From Brevibacillus humidisoli (lineage in GTDB: Bacteria; Bacillota; Bacilli; Brevibacillales; Brevibacillaceae), in contig NZ_CP087263.1 of the NCBI RefSeq assembly GCF_020923435.1, forward strand, positions 1,693,970 to 1,757,969: 64,000 nt of DNA, given 5' to 3'. Both the position numbers and the translations under genes were made by a program. Of this stretch, positions 25,612-34,242 are shown piece by piece. Every line of letters begins with the position of its first letter. The stretch's first letter is position 1. The notes below the pieces were generated by a model that was not told where the DNA came from, did not search any database, and saw nothing but the letters and a program-made list of their open reading frames with translations.

Positions 25612-26901
25612 GTGTCAGTCCGCTATCGATGTTCGGAAGAGATGCTGCAGCGAGCGTTACGAACGATTCCGTTGGGAAGTCAAACTTTTAGCAAGAGCAA
25701 AACCCAATACCCGTTCGGCGTCTCCCCCTATTTTCTGCTCAGAGGAGCAGGCAGTCGGGTGTGGGACGTAGACGGAAACGAATATATTGATTTCGTCAAT
25801 GGCCTGGCCTCGATCAACCTGGGCTACAACGACCCGGATGTTACGGCCGCAGTAAAAGCACAGTTGGAAGACGGGGTGATTTTCTCGCTGCCCCACCCTC
25901 TGGAACACCAGGTATCGGAAAAAATAAGCGAGCTGGTGCCGTGCGCGGAAATGGTTCGGTTCGGAAAGAACGGTTCAGATGCGACAGCGGGAGCGATCCG
26001 CCTGGCACGGGCCTATACCAAGCGGGATCATGTGGCGGTTTGCGGGTATCACGGCTGGCAGGATTGGTATATCGGGACGACACCCAGAAACCGGGGAGTG
26101 CCGCAAGCAGTCCGGAATCTCAGTCATCCATTTTCCTACAACGACATCGATTCGCTCGCAACCTTGTTCAAGCAGTGGCCGGACCAGATCGCTGCTGTCA
26201 TTATGGAACCGATGAATGCAGTTCCGCCAGAAAATCACTTTTTGGAGAACATCAAAGATCTGAGTCGCCAAAACGGGGCGCTGCTGATTTTTGACGAGAC
26301 CATTACGGGATTTCGCTATGCGAAAGGCGGAGCGCAGGAGCTTTTCGGGGTTACTCCCGACTTGGCCACGTTTGGCAAGGGCATGGCAAATGGATACCCT
26401 ATCTCTGCGATCGCTGGTAAAGCGGAGATCATGCGTTTGATGGAAGAGATTTTCTTCTCGTTCACGTTTGGCGGTGAAACGCTGTCACTGGCAGCCGCTC
26501 TTGCAACGATGCAGAAGATAGAGACGCAGCCGGTGATCCAAACGTTGAGGGAGCAGGGGCAAAAGGTAGTCAGCGGTGTTCAGGATTTGATCAAACGCCA
26601 TTCGATTGAGCATCTTCTCTCTGTATCAGGGGATCCTACCTGGTCATTTTTCCATTTTAGTGATGTGGGAGCGTACAGCCAGTGGCAGATCAAAACGTTG
26701 TTCCTGCAAGAGGTGTTTGCCCGCGGCATTCTCACGGTCGGTACTCATAATCTCAGCTATGCCCATAGCGATAGCGATCTTGAGAAGCTGATGGCTGTTT
26801 ACGATGAAGTGTTCGCCGTTCTAAATATGGCGGTAGATCAGTCCAAACTGGATCAGCTGCTCACCTGCCCGCCACTGGAACCGTTATTCCGAATTCGCTA
26901 A
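25612..26901 (+). CDS. Class-III aminotransferase (glutamate-1-semialdehyde aminomutase-like)
   Basis: 429 residues, PLP fold I. FVNGLASINLGYNDPDV, RFGKNGSDATAGAIRLARAYT and GYHGWQDWYIG resemble glutamate-1-semialdehyde 2,1-aminomutase. LLIFDETITGFRYAKGG supplies the PLP-ring Asp, and the PLP lysine is K256 in FGKGMANGYPI. A heme-pathway role is unlikely because no heme gene is near. Relatives lie in Pse/Leg loci of Gram-positives and may aminate a sugar or its side chain. GTG start with GAGGAGGGG; four bases after the cytidylyltransferase. A second aminotransferase besides PseC suggests a product with an additional amino group. Confidence 0.9.
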   Translation: MSVRYRCSEEMLQRALRTIPLGSQTFSKSKTQYPFGVSPYFLLRGAGSRVWDVDGNEYIDFVNGLASINLGYNDPDVTAAVKAQLEDGVIFSLPHPLEHQVSEKISELVPCAEMVRFGKNGSDATAGAIRLARAYTKRDHVAVCGYHGWQDWYIGTTPRNRGVPQAVRNLSHPFSYNDIDSLATLFKQWPDQIAAVIMEPMNAVPPENHFLENIKDLSRQNGALLIFDETITGFRYAKGGAQELFGVTPDLATFGKGMANGYPISAIAGKAEIMRLMEEIFFSFTFGGETLSLAAALATMQKIETQPVIQTLREQGQKVVSGVQDLIKRHSIEHLLSVSGDPTWSFFHFSDVGAYSQWQIKTLFLQEVFARGILTVGTHNLSYAHSDSDLEKLMAVYDEVFAVLNMAVDQSKLDQLLTCPPLEPLFRIR

Positions 26902-26913
26902 GGGGTATGCTCT

Positions 26914-27996
26914 GTGAACGTATTCTTTCGTGTTGATGCATCCATTTCAATTGGCACAGGTCACGTGATGCGCTGCCTATCGCTTGCTGAGGAACTTCGC
27001 GCAAGAGGTGCCAGCATTTCGTTTCTGTGCCGGAAGCTCACAGGCGATCTATGTGGACAGATTGAGCAGAAGGGTTTTCCCGTCTACCGGATCAGCGATG
27101 GAGACTCTGATGTGGAACGATCGATCGCTGTTCTGCAGCGAGAGTCAGCAGTGGTCGACTGGCTGATCGTCGATCATTACGGCCTTGACGCGAAGTGGGA
27201 ACGTCGGGTGCGACCATATGTGAAGAAACTGCTAGTGATCGATGATTTGGCAAACCGGCCTCACGACTGTGATCTGCTGCTGGATCAAAATATATATGAA
27301 CAGATGGAGTCTCGTTATGATCAACGGGTTCCTCCTCACTGCATCAAACTGTTGGGGCCGCGTTTTGCCCTGCTGCGGACTGAATTCAGAGAAGTTCGAA
27401 AACAAATGAGGCAACGTCACGAGCTCCATCGCATTTTCATATTTTTCGGCGGAAGCGATCCGACCAACGAAACGCGAAAAGCGCTCGAAGCCATTCAAGC
27501 TTGGCACGGGAAAAGGCTTGCCGTTGACGTGGTTGTCGGCGGGATCAATCCGCACAAAGAACAGATCAGACACTTCTGCGCATCACTGCCGCATGCACAG
27601 TATCATTGCCAGATTCCCCATATCGCTGCGTTGATGGCGCGGGCTGACCTCGCCATTTGCGCGGGCGGGACCGTGACATGGGAGAGGTTCTGTCTGGGAC
27701 TGCCGGCGATCGTCATCGCTGTGGCGGAGAACCAGATGGCACTCGCGCAAAACACGCATCAACTTGGGATCGACTGCTATCTGGGAAGATCAGCAGATGT
27801 GACGCCTGAGCGGATTCAGCTGGAACTGAGCAATCTGGCGGAAAACTCATCCAGACTGATGCAGGCTGGGCGGAGGGCGATTGCGTTGGTGGACGGGTAC
27901 GGTGTCTCACGTGTTATTACCCATATGAAAGAACTTCTACACGAACGGGTAAAGGGAGGGGCGGACATTGCCAGTGACCGTTCAGATCGGGGCTAA
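26914..27996 (+). CDS. pseG: UDP-2,4-diacetamido-2,4,6-trideoxy-L-altropyranose hydrolase, PseG-type
   Basis: 360 residues, MurG-like GT-B fold. FFRVDASISIGTGHVMRCLSLA contains the catalytic His and the GTGH motif that marks PseG. LIVDHYGLDAKWER, FIFFGGSDPTNETRKAL and ICAGGTVTWERFCLGLPAIV follow. It cleaves UDP from the diacetamido sugar, the step that most clearly separates the pseudaminic route (PseG) from the legionaminic one (NeuC-like epimerase). GTG start with AAGGGG. The last 29 bases overlap the synthase start, indicating translational coupling. Confidence 0.92.
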   Translation: MNVFFRVDASISIGTGHVMRCLSLAEELRARGASISFLCRKLTGDLCGQIEQKGFPVYRISDGDSDVERSIAVLQRESAVVDWLIVDHYGLDAKWERRVRPYVKKLLVIDDLANRPHDCDLLLDQNIYEQMESRYDQRVPPHCIKLLGPRFALLRTEFREVRKQMRQRHELHRIFIFFGGSDPTNETRKALEAIQAWHGKRLAVDVVVGGINPHKEQIRHFCASLPHAQYHCQIPHIAALMARADLAICAGGTVTWERFCLGLPAIVIAVAENQMALAQNTHQLGIDCYLGRSADVTPERIQLELSNLAENSSRLMQAGRRAIALVDGYGVSRVITHMKELLHERVKGGADIASDRSDRG

Positions 27997-29002
27997 ATCT
28001 GTCGGAGAAGATCATCCCTGCTTCATCATTGCTGAGGCAGGGTCCAACCACAACCAGGACAAACAATTGGCGAAAGAATTGATCGATGTTGCAGCCGAAG
28101 CCGGAGCAGATGCGGTCAAATTCCAAACGTTCAGCGCTGATAAACTATACTCCAAGAAAGCACCCAGGTTTACCTATCTGAAAGACGCAAATGTGTACGA
28201 GTTGATCAAAAGCATCGAACTGCCCCGTGAATGGCAGCAAGAGTTGGCCGATTACGCAAGAGCGAAACAAATCATGTTTATGTCAACGCCGTTTGACACG
28301 GAGGCGGTCGACCAATTGGACGCAATCGGAGTGGAAGCGTTCAAAATGGCCTCTTTTGAGCTGGTCGACCTGGAGCTATTGGCTTATACCGCGCAAAAAC
28401 AGAAACCGGTCATCATTTCGACCGGAATGGCCACTCTCGGCGACATTGAAGATGCCTTGTATGCCATCCGCAAAACGGGAAACGAACAGATCATCCTATT
28501 GCATTGCAACTCGCTCTATCCGACACCTGAACATGTGGTCAATTTGCGGGCGATCGAGACGATGAAGCGTGCTTTCCAACTTCCGGTCGGTTTTTCTGAC
28601 CATACCTTGGGGACGGTAATCCCGACGGCCGCCGCCGCCAGAGGGGCCCATGTGATTGAGAAGCATTTTACCTTAGATCGGCAGCTTGCAGGGCCAGATC
28701 ACCAATTTGCATTGGAACCGGATGAGCTAAAACAAATGATTGCCCATATCCGTACCGTCGAATCCGCCTTGGGCAGCGGCGTCAAAGCGCGTGCGCCAGA
28801 AGAAGCTGAAATGTTTCACAAAGCCCGGCGCAGCCTAGTGGCAGCGCGAAAGATTGCCGCCGGGACCAGAATTACGGAAGAGATGGTGGCGGTCAAACGC
28901 CCTGGGTACGGGATATTGCCCAAGTATAAAAAGCTTGTCGTGGGCAGAGTTGCCCAGATGGACATTGACGAAGACGATATCTTGACCTGGGACATGGTCT
29001 AA
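27968..29002 (+). CDS. pseI: Pseudaminic acid synthase, PseI/NeuB family
   Basis: 344 residues. An N-terminal NeuB TIM barrel (residues ~15-265: CFIIAEAGSNHNQD, ADAVKFQTF, FMSTPFDTEAVD, KPVIISTGMATL, LLHCNSLYPTPEHVVNL, GFSDHTLG, VIEKHFTLDR) is followed by a C-terminal SAF/antifreeze-like domain (RRSLVAARKIAAGTRI). It condenses the six-carbon sugar with phosphoenolpyruvate to the nine-carbon acid. NeuB, LegI and PseI are hard to tell apart; PseG and PseB next to it favour PseI. TTG 27968 has the best spacing to GGGAGGGG; GTG 27974 is possible. Confidence 0.92.
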   Translation: MPVTVQIGAKSVGEDHPCFIIAEAGSNHNQDKQLAKELIDVAAEAGADAVKFQTFSADKLYSKKAPRFTYLKDANVYELIKSIELPREWQQELADYARAKQIMFMSTPFDTEAVDQLDAIGVEAFKMASFELVDLELLAYTAQKQKPVIISTGMATLGDIEDALYAIRKTGNEQIILLHCNSLYPTPEHVVNLRAIETMKRAFQLPVGFSDHTLGTVIPTAAAARGAHVIEKHFTLDRQLAGPDHQFALEPDELKQMIAHIRTVESALGSGVKARAPEEAEMFHKARRSLVAARKIAAGTRITEEMVAVKRPGYGILPKYKKLVVGRVAQMDIDEDDILTWDMV

Positions 29003-29026
29003 AATCCGGAGGGAGGAGAAAACCAA

Positions 29027-29461
29027 GTGGTCATCCGGGAGGCGACGATGGAGGATGCACAGCTTTTGTTTGACTGGCGTAACGATCCGGTAACCAGAGC
29101 CAATTCTTTTCACTCCGAGCCATTGGGATGGGAAACACATGTCGCATGGTTGCAACAGGCAGTTAGCAGAGACGACCTCCACATCTTTGTCGTTGAGGAT
29201 CAGGAACAACCCATCGGGACGTTTCGGTTGAACCGGATCGACAGCGGTAGGGCCGAGATCAGCATCACCGTTGCCCCTCCATGCAGGGGAAAGGGGTTCG
29301 GCGGGCAAATCCTGACGGAAGCGGCACGAGTGGCAAGAGACCAGCTAGGGTATACCTGCTTGCAGGCACATGTAAAAGAAAGCAACATTGCGTCCAGAAA
29401 AGCGTTTTTTCGAGCAGGATATACCATTGCTTCTTATGTTCTCGAGCTTGAACTAAAGTAG
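29027..29461 (+). CDS. pseH: GNAT N-acetyltransferase, PseH-type
   Basis: 144 residues. VIREATMEDAQLLFDWRND is the PseH/RimJ-like start, PIGTFRLNR and AEISITVAPPCRGKGFGGQIL carry the acetyl-CoA loop (R/Q-x-x-G-x-G form), and SNIASRKAFFRAGY the C-terminal motif. It would acetylate the 4-amino group made by PseC, before PseG acts. GTG start after GGAGGGAGGAG, 24 bases downstream of the synthase. It completes the six-enzyme pathway in this operon. The acyl group need not be acetyl; related loci use other acyl donors. Confidence 0.87.
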   Translation: MVIREATMEDAQLLFDWRNDPVTRANSFHSEPLGWETHVAWLQQAVSRDDLHIFVVEDQEQPIGTFRLNRIDSGRAEISITVAPPCRGKGFGGQILTEAARVARDQLGYTCLQAHVKESNIASRKAFFRAGYTIASYVLELELK

Positions 29462-29470
29462 ACCATCGGC

Positions 29471-29485
29471 CATGTATCATACATG
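29471..29485. promoter_or_regulatory. Perfect palindrome between pseH and the next glycosyltransferase
   Basis: CATGTAT-C-ATACATG, two perfect 7-base arms around a single base, six bases before the ribosome site of the following gene. It could be an operator or an RNA processing hairpin; with a one-base centre it suits a protein dimer better than an RNA loop. No second copy was noticed. Confidence 0.3.
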
Positions 29486-29502
29486 TAAGCGAGGGAATGA
29501 AA

Positions 29503-31500
29503 ATGGAAAGCAGAGAGAACCAAAAGGAATACCTGAGAATGTTTTTGCAGGAAAAGGTAACGATCTTCCTGAAAAATCAGGCATCCGTGATGACGTTTCC
29601 TACATCTGAACAACCCGATATCTCAATCATTCTAGTCGTGTACAACAAAGCGGAATATACCTATCAATGTCTCGAAACAATCAAGGCTCATGCGGACGTC
29701 CCTTATGAAATCATCATTGTAGACAACGGATCGAGCGATCAAACATCGGCACTGTTGAGCAAAGTGGAAAACGTAACACTTGTAAAAAACAACGAAAATG
29801 CAGGATTTTTAAAAGGCTGCAACCAAGGAGCGAACGTTGCCCGCGGGAAGTGGCTTCTGTTTCTAAACAATGACACGCAAATCATGCCCGGTTTGCTCTC
29901 ATCCCTGCTGCATACAGGAGAGACGACGCCGCAGTGCGCGGCCGTCGGGGGAAAGCTGATCTTTCCGGATGGAAAGCTGCAGGAAGCGGGGAGCATCATC
30001 TGGAGCGACGGATCGTGCCTAGGCTACGGAAGAGATGATGATCCGTTCAAACCGGAATACTCCTATTTGAAAGAGGTCGACTTTTGTTCGGGTGCCTGTT
30101 TGTTGGTCAAGACCGAAATTTTTCGTCAAGCTGGCATGTTCGATAAAACCTTTGCACCCGCATACTACGAAGAGGCTGACCTGTGCATGAACATCCGTGA
30201 ATTGGGATATAAGGTGATCTTTCAACCTGCGGCAGTTGCTATCCATTATGAGTTCGGCAGTTCCAGTTCAATGGAGGAGGCGATTGCCCTTCAAGTACAG
30301 AACCGAACAGCGTTTGTTGGAAAATGGAAAAAACAGCTCTGCAAGTTTTATCCGCCAGCTTTTGAAAATATCCTGTACGCCAGAGAGCATGGCAGCCGCC
30401 AAAAATACCGGGTACTGGTGGTTGATGATCGAATTCCGGTTGCCGAGTTGGGGTCAGGTTTTCCGAGAAGTCTCAGCATCCTGGACGGTCTTGCGGAAGC
30501 TGGATTTCAGGTAACGCTGTTTCCCTTGCAGATTCCGCAAAAAGTAGAGCCGTATACCTATCGCTTGCACCAAAAAGGAATAGAGGCTTTCTTCAACACC
30601 ATTGAGGAGAAACTGCGGTTCGAGGAGTTCTTGGAAAGCCGTAAACATTATTATCATGCGGTATGGATCAGCCGGCCGCATAACATGACAGAAGTCGTGG
30701 ATGTCATTAAAAAAGTAAATCCCAACCAGCGAATCATCTATGATGCCGAAGCACTCTATTCAGATAGGGAGATTCTTCAATTGGAACTAAATGGTGATCG
30801 GCTATCAGAAAAAGAAAAACGAGAGATGGTCAAAAAAGAAATGGAGTTGATCTATCAAGCAGATGCAGTCGTTACCGTCTCGGAGCGTGAACGGCAAACG
30901 ATCATCCGTAACGGATTTAAAGAAGTGGAGGTACTGGCGCACAGCGTCAATCTTCGGGTTACGCCCAATGGGTTTGGTGAGAGGCAAGACATCCTATTTG
31001 TCGGGGGATTTCTGGCCTCGCCTTCTCCGAATGAGGATGCTATTTACTATTTCGTCCGAGAGATATTTGAGCAGGTCCATGCTGAAACGGGAGCAAAACT
31101 ATGGATCGTCGGAACCAATTATCTCGATTCGATCAAATCGTTGGCTTCCGAGAGGATTATCGTTACCGATCAGGTAGACGATGTGGGGGAGTATTACAAC
31201 AAGTGCCGGGTGTTTGTCGTTCCAACACGGTATGCGGCTGGAATCCCCATTAAACTGTTGGAATGCATGGCCCATGGTGTGCCTGCGGTGGTAACTCCTT
31301 TGATCTCCGAGCAGTTGGGACTAAAGGATGAAGTGGTACTAGTGGGAAATACGCCCCGCGTATTTAGCGAAAAAGTAGTTTCTTGCTATTCAGACAAGAA
31401 CATGTGGAACCGTCTCCGACAAAACGGGATCAACTATGTAAAAAACAACTTTCATGCGGATCAGTTTAAAGCAACGTTGAAAAAATTGATTAAACCCTAA
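29503..31500 (+). CDS. Two-domain glycosyltransferase (GT2 fused to GT4)
   Basis: About 665 residues. Residues ~40-270 are a GT2 domain: ISIILVVYNKAEYTYQ, EIIIVDNGSSD, LFLNNDTQIMPG (DxD-like), GGKLIFPDGKLQEAG and YYEEADLCMNIRELGY. Residues ~300-665 are a GT4-like domain: YRVLVVDDRIPVAELGSGFP, IIYDAEALYSDREI, VVTVSERER, ILFVGGFLASPSPNEDAI, VPTRYAAGIPIKLLECMAHGVPAVVT with the E-x7-E-like end. Such fusions probably add two sugars in sequence. ATG 29503 has better spacing to GAGGG than ATG 29497. The GT4 half is closely related to the next gene. Confidence 0.92.
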   Translation: MESRENQKEYLRMFLQEKVTIFLKNQASVMTFPTSEQPDISIILVVYNKAEYTYQCLETIKAHADVPYEIIIVDNGSSDQTSALLSKVENVTLVKNNENAGFLKGCNQGANVARGKWLLFLNNDTQIMPGLLSSLLHTGETTPQCAAVGGKLIFPDGKLQEAGSIIWSDGSCLGYGRDDDPFKPEYSYLKEVDFCSGACLLVKTEIFRQAGMFDKTFAPAYYEEADLCMNIRELGYKVIFQPAAVAIHYEFGSSSSMEEAIALQVQNRTAFVGKWKKQLCKFYPPAFENILYAREHGSRQKYRVLVVDDRIPVAELGSGFPRSLSILDGLAEAGFQVTLFPLQIPQKVEPYTYRLHQKGIEAFFNTIEEKLRFEEFLESRKHYYHAVWISRPHNMTEVVDVIKKVNPNQRIIYDAEALYSDREILQLELNGDRLSEKEKREMVKKEMELIYQADAVVTVSERERQTIIRNGFKEVEVLAHSVNLRVTPNGFGERQDILFVGGFLASPSPNEDAIYYFVREIFEQVHAETGAKLWIVGTNYLDSIKSLASERIIVTDQVDDVGEYYNKCRVFVVPTRYAAGIPIKLLECMAHGVPAVVTPLISEQLGLKDEVVLVGNTPRVFSEKVVSCYSDKNMWNRLRQNGINYVKNNFHADQFKATLKKLIKP

Positions 31501-31541
31501 GTGTCGGTAGAAAGTGAGCAGAAGGGAGGCTAGATCGGGAA

Positions 31542-32681
31542 ATGGATCACGGGATGGAACCAAAGATGACCAAAAAAACCGGGCAAGAACCATACAAAGT
31601 ACTGGTCATCGACGACCGCATACCGGTTCCAGAGCTAGGCTGCGGTTACCCGAGAAGTCTGGGCATTCTGGAAGGGATGGCAGATGTAGGGTATTGCGTG
31701 ACACTCTTTCCGCTGCAGTTTCCCGACCCGGTTGAGCCCTACAGATCGCGTCTGACGCAAAAAGGGATCGAAGTGCTGTACAGCGTAAATCACCATAAGA
31801 TAAACTTCAGCCGCTTTTATACCGTGCGAAAAAACGTCTACGATGCCGTTTTCATCAGCCGACCGCACAACATGAAGGAAGTGGTCGATCTCATTAAAAC
31901 ACTAAATCCGGATCAGCGAATCATCTACGATGCGGAAGCCCTTTTTGCACAGCGGGAAATTCTCAGACTGGAACTACAAGAAATTCGTTTGCCGGAACAT
32001 GAAAAGAAGGTATTGATCCAAGAAGAAATCGACTTAATGTCCAAAGCGGATCTTGTTGTCACCGTCTCCGAACACGAAAAGCAGCTGATCGAACGCCACC
32101 GGATCGTCAATGTAAAGGTATTGAGTCACTGTGTTGACGCTGTGGCAACGTCAAAATCGTTTGAACAGCGGAAAGATATCTTGTTCCTCGGTGGTTTTAC
32201 ACCCGCTTCTCCCAATGAAGATGCGATACTCTCGTTTGTGCGTGACGCGTTTCCGGCTGTCCATCAACGAACAGGAGTGAAGCTTTGGATTGTTGGGACG
32301 AATTTCTTGGAATCGATTCAACAGTTGTCATCGGATCGTATTATCGTCACTGGTAGGGTGGAGAATGTGCGGGAGTACTATGAACGCTGCAAGCTCTTTG
32401 TCGTTCCTACCAGATACGCAGCCGGTATTTCCCTGAAACTTCTGGAATCCTTGGCACATGGAGTTCCTGCCGTCGTTACGCCGTTAATCGCCCGGCAGAT
32501 GGGATTGGATGAGAACGTGGTATTGATCGGGAAGGATCCACAAGATTTCACTGAAAAAATTGTCCGGTGCTATACGGAAAAAGAAACCTGGAGCCGTCTG
32601 AGGAACAACGGATTGAACTACATTGTATCGAAATACAACAGGAGGATATTCACCCAAACACTACGAGAATTAATGATGTAG
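31542..32681 (+). CDS. GT4-family glycosyltransferase, paralogue of the preceding C-terminal domain
   Basis: 379 residues that align end to end with the GT4 half of the preceding gene: YKVLVIDDRIPVPELGCGYP, VFISRPHNMKEVVDLIK, QRIIYDAEALFAQREIL, DILFLGGFTPASPNEDAI, KLFVVPTRYAAGISLKLLES and AHGVPAVVTPLIARQMGL. By eye about half of the residues agree, so this is an old tandem duplication with one copy fused to a GT2 domain. Ribosome site AGAAGGGAGG. Likely transfers a different or repeated sugar of the same glycan. Confidence 0.9.
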   Translation: MDHGMEPKMTKKTGQEPYKVLVIDDRIPVPELGCGYPRSLGILEGMADVGYCVTLFPLQFPDPVEPYRSRLTQKGIEVLYSVNHHKINFSRFYTVRKNVYDAVFISRPHNMKEVVDLIKTLNPDQRIIYDAEALFAQREILRLELQEIRLPEHEKKVLIQEEIDLMSKADLVVTVSEHEKQLIERHRIVNVKVLSHCVDAVATSKSFEQRKDILFLGGFTPASPNEDAILSFVRDAFPAVHQRTGVKLWIVGTNFLESIQQLSSDRIIVTGRVENVREYYERCKLFVVPTRYAAGISLKLLESLAHGVPAVVTPLIARQMGLDENVVLIGKDPQDFTEKIVRCYTEKETWSRLRNNGLNYIVSKYNRRIFTQTLRELMM

Positions 32682-32767
32682 ATAGCTGTCGATTTTTGCA
32701 AATTTGGTTGGAATGATCATGTTGCCAGCTAGTAAACAAGCATACAAATAGTTTGAGGTGAAAAGGT

Positions 32768-33376
32768 ATGATCTCCAAATCAACCGACATATGCTGGCAC
32801 GATTCAAAAGTAAATAAGGAGGATCGTCGAACCTTAAACGGCCACAAAAGTTGCGTGCTGTGGTTCACCGGTTTATCCGGCTCTGGAAAGTCAACATTGG
32901 CAACTGAATTGGAAAAAGAGCTCTATCAACGCAGGATACGAACCTACGTCCTGGACGGTGATAATCTTCGTTATGGCTTAAACAGGGATCTCGGTTTCAG
33001 TCGGGAAGAGAGAACCGAAAACATTCGCCGAATCGGCGAGTTATCCAAGTTGTTTGTCGATGCCGGTCTGATCACCTTATGCGCCATCATCTCACCCTTT
33101 AGGGGAGATCGGGATCAGGTCCGTTGTCTCTTTGAACCAGGAGAGTTTATCGAAATTTACGTAAAGTGCCCGCTCAGTGAATGCGAGAGAAGAGATCCAA
33201 AAGGATTGTACCAAAAAGCGAGAGCTGGGCAAATCCAAAACTTCACCGGCATCTCAGCTCCGTATGAAGTGCCCGACCAACCTGACATGATCATTGAAAC
33301 AGATAAACAATCCGTAAGCCAATCTGTGGAGCAGTTGCTCACTTATTTGCGAGAGCACAACTATATCGGAACTTAA
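32768..33376 (+). CDS. cysC: Adenylylsulfate (APS) kinase
   Basis: 202 residues, normal for CysC. The Walker A loop is WFTGLSGSGKSTLATEL (near residue 36); LDGDNLRYGLNRDLGFS, REERTENIRRIGE, CAIISPFRGDRD and FIEIYVKCPLSECERRDPKGLYQKARAG follow, all APS-kinase hallmarks. It phosphorylates APS to PAPS, the sulfate donor of sulfotransferases. No APS/PAPS reductase or sulfite reductase gene is in the window, while two sulfotransferase genes are (42293, 45279), so a role in glycan sulfation is more likely than cysteine synthesis (inference). ATG with AGGTGAAAAGG ahead. Confidence 0.94.
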   Translation: MISKSTDICWHDSKVNKEDRRTLNGHKSCVLWFTGLSGSGKSTLATELEKELYQRRIRTYVLDGDNLRYGLNRDLGFSREERTENIRRIGELSKLFVDAGLITLCAIISPFRGDRDQVRCLFEPGEFIEIYVKCPLSECERRDPKGLYQKARAGQIQNFTGISAPYEVPDQPDMIIETDKQSVSQSVEQLLTYLREHNYIGT

Positions 33377-33404
33377 TCTGCTTGTTGTTGATAGGAGAAG
33401 TCCC

Positions 33405-34166
33405 ATGGATATCTGGTTGATCATAAGCGGGTGGTGCGTCGGGATTGTGATCGGAGCTACCGGGATGGGTGGGGGGCTAATCATGACCCCTTTGTTAATA
33501 CTCGGTTTTGGCGTTCCACCAAAAGTAGCTGTCGCGACTGACTTGATTTTTGCTTCTGTCACCAAGCTGTTTGGCGCATGGCAGCACTGGCGCCAACAAA
33601 CAGTTGACTATGTGTTGTTGAAACGGGTGCTGCTGGGCAGTATTCCCGGGACGTTGATCGGTATTGTCGTATTAAAGTGGCTCGCAGATGGACATGAGAA
33701 TTTGCCGGACGAATTCATCAGCAAGACGTTGGCCATCGTGTTTTTTGTGATCGTTGCAATCATGATTCTGCAGTCCGCAAAAAAACGGATGGGGGAACAA
33801 CTGGCAGACGGGACACAGATGAAGCTGGCTAGAGTAGCCATCATCGGTTTCGTGGTCGGTTTTTTGGTCGCCGTCACCTCTGTTGGCAGCGGCAGCTTGT
33901 TTGCCGCTTTGCTGTTTTTGACCTACCCCTTTTCTGCTGCACGCCTGGTGGGCACCGATATTGTCCATGGTGTCTTGATTACTGGATTAGCTGGACTGTC
34001 CCACTTCTTTTTGGGAACGATTGACCTCGCGTTGGCCGGAAACCTGTTGCTCGGGTCGGTTCCTGGCGTGTTGATCGGAAGCAAGCTTGGTGCGGTATTG
34101 CCGGATCGGGTCATTCGTCTTGGGTTGATCGTGATGTTACTCGTCTCGGCCGTCAAACTATGGTGA
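33405..34166 (+). CDS. TauE/SafE-family membrane permease
   Basis: 253 residues with about eight hydrophobic segments in two repeated halves. Each half carries the family's glycine-rich stretch: GIVIGATGMGGGLIMTPLL, and FLVAVTSVGSGSLFAALLF. The family moves sulfite, sulfonates, sulfate or related anions. Placed between APS kinase and ATP sulfurylase (29 and 76 bases away), it most likely brings sulfate in for PAPS synthesis; export of a sulfur compound cannot be excluded. Confidence 0.9.
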   Translation: MDIWLIISGWCVGIVIGATGMGGGLIMTPLLILGFGVPPKVAVATDLIFASVTKLFGAWQHWRQQTVDYVLLKRVLLGSIPGTLIGIVVLKWLADGHENLPDEFISKTLAIVFFVIVAIMILQSAKKRMGEQLADGTQMKLARVAIIGFVVGFLVAVTSVGSGSLFAALLFLTYPFSAARLVGTDIVHGVLITGLAGLSHFFLGTIDLALAGNLLLGSVPGVLIGSKLGAVLPDRVIRLGLIVMLLVSAVKLW

Positions 34167-34242
34167 TATTTGTTTTGATTTCGTGTTGTTTGGAAAACAG
34201 TGCACGCTTTGCTAGGGAATGCAACGTCGAGGAGGAACAAAC

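Noticed and set aside
25612-26901. Heme-pathway glutamate-1-semialdehyde aminomutase (hemL)
   Set aside because: No heme gene nearby and tight placement in a nonulosonate operon; the family similarity alone does not prove the hemL reaction.
20759-29461. Legionaminic-acid pathway instead of pseudaminic acid
   Set aside because: A LegB-like SDR is present, but no NeuC/LegG-type hydrolysing epimerase was seen, while a clear PseG with the GTGH motif and a PseB with the T-D-K-Y set are present.
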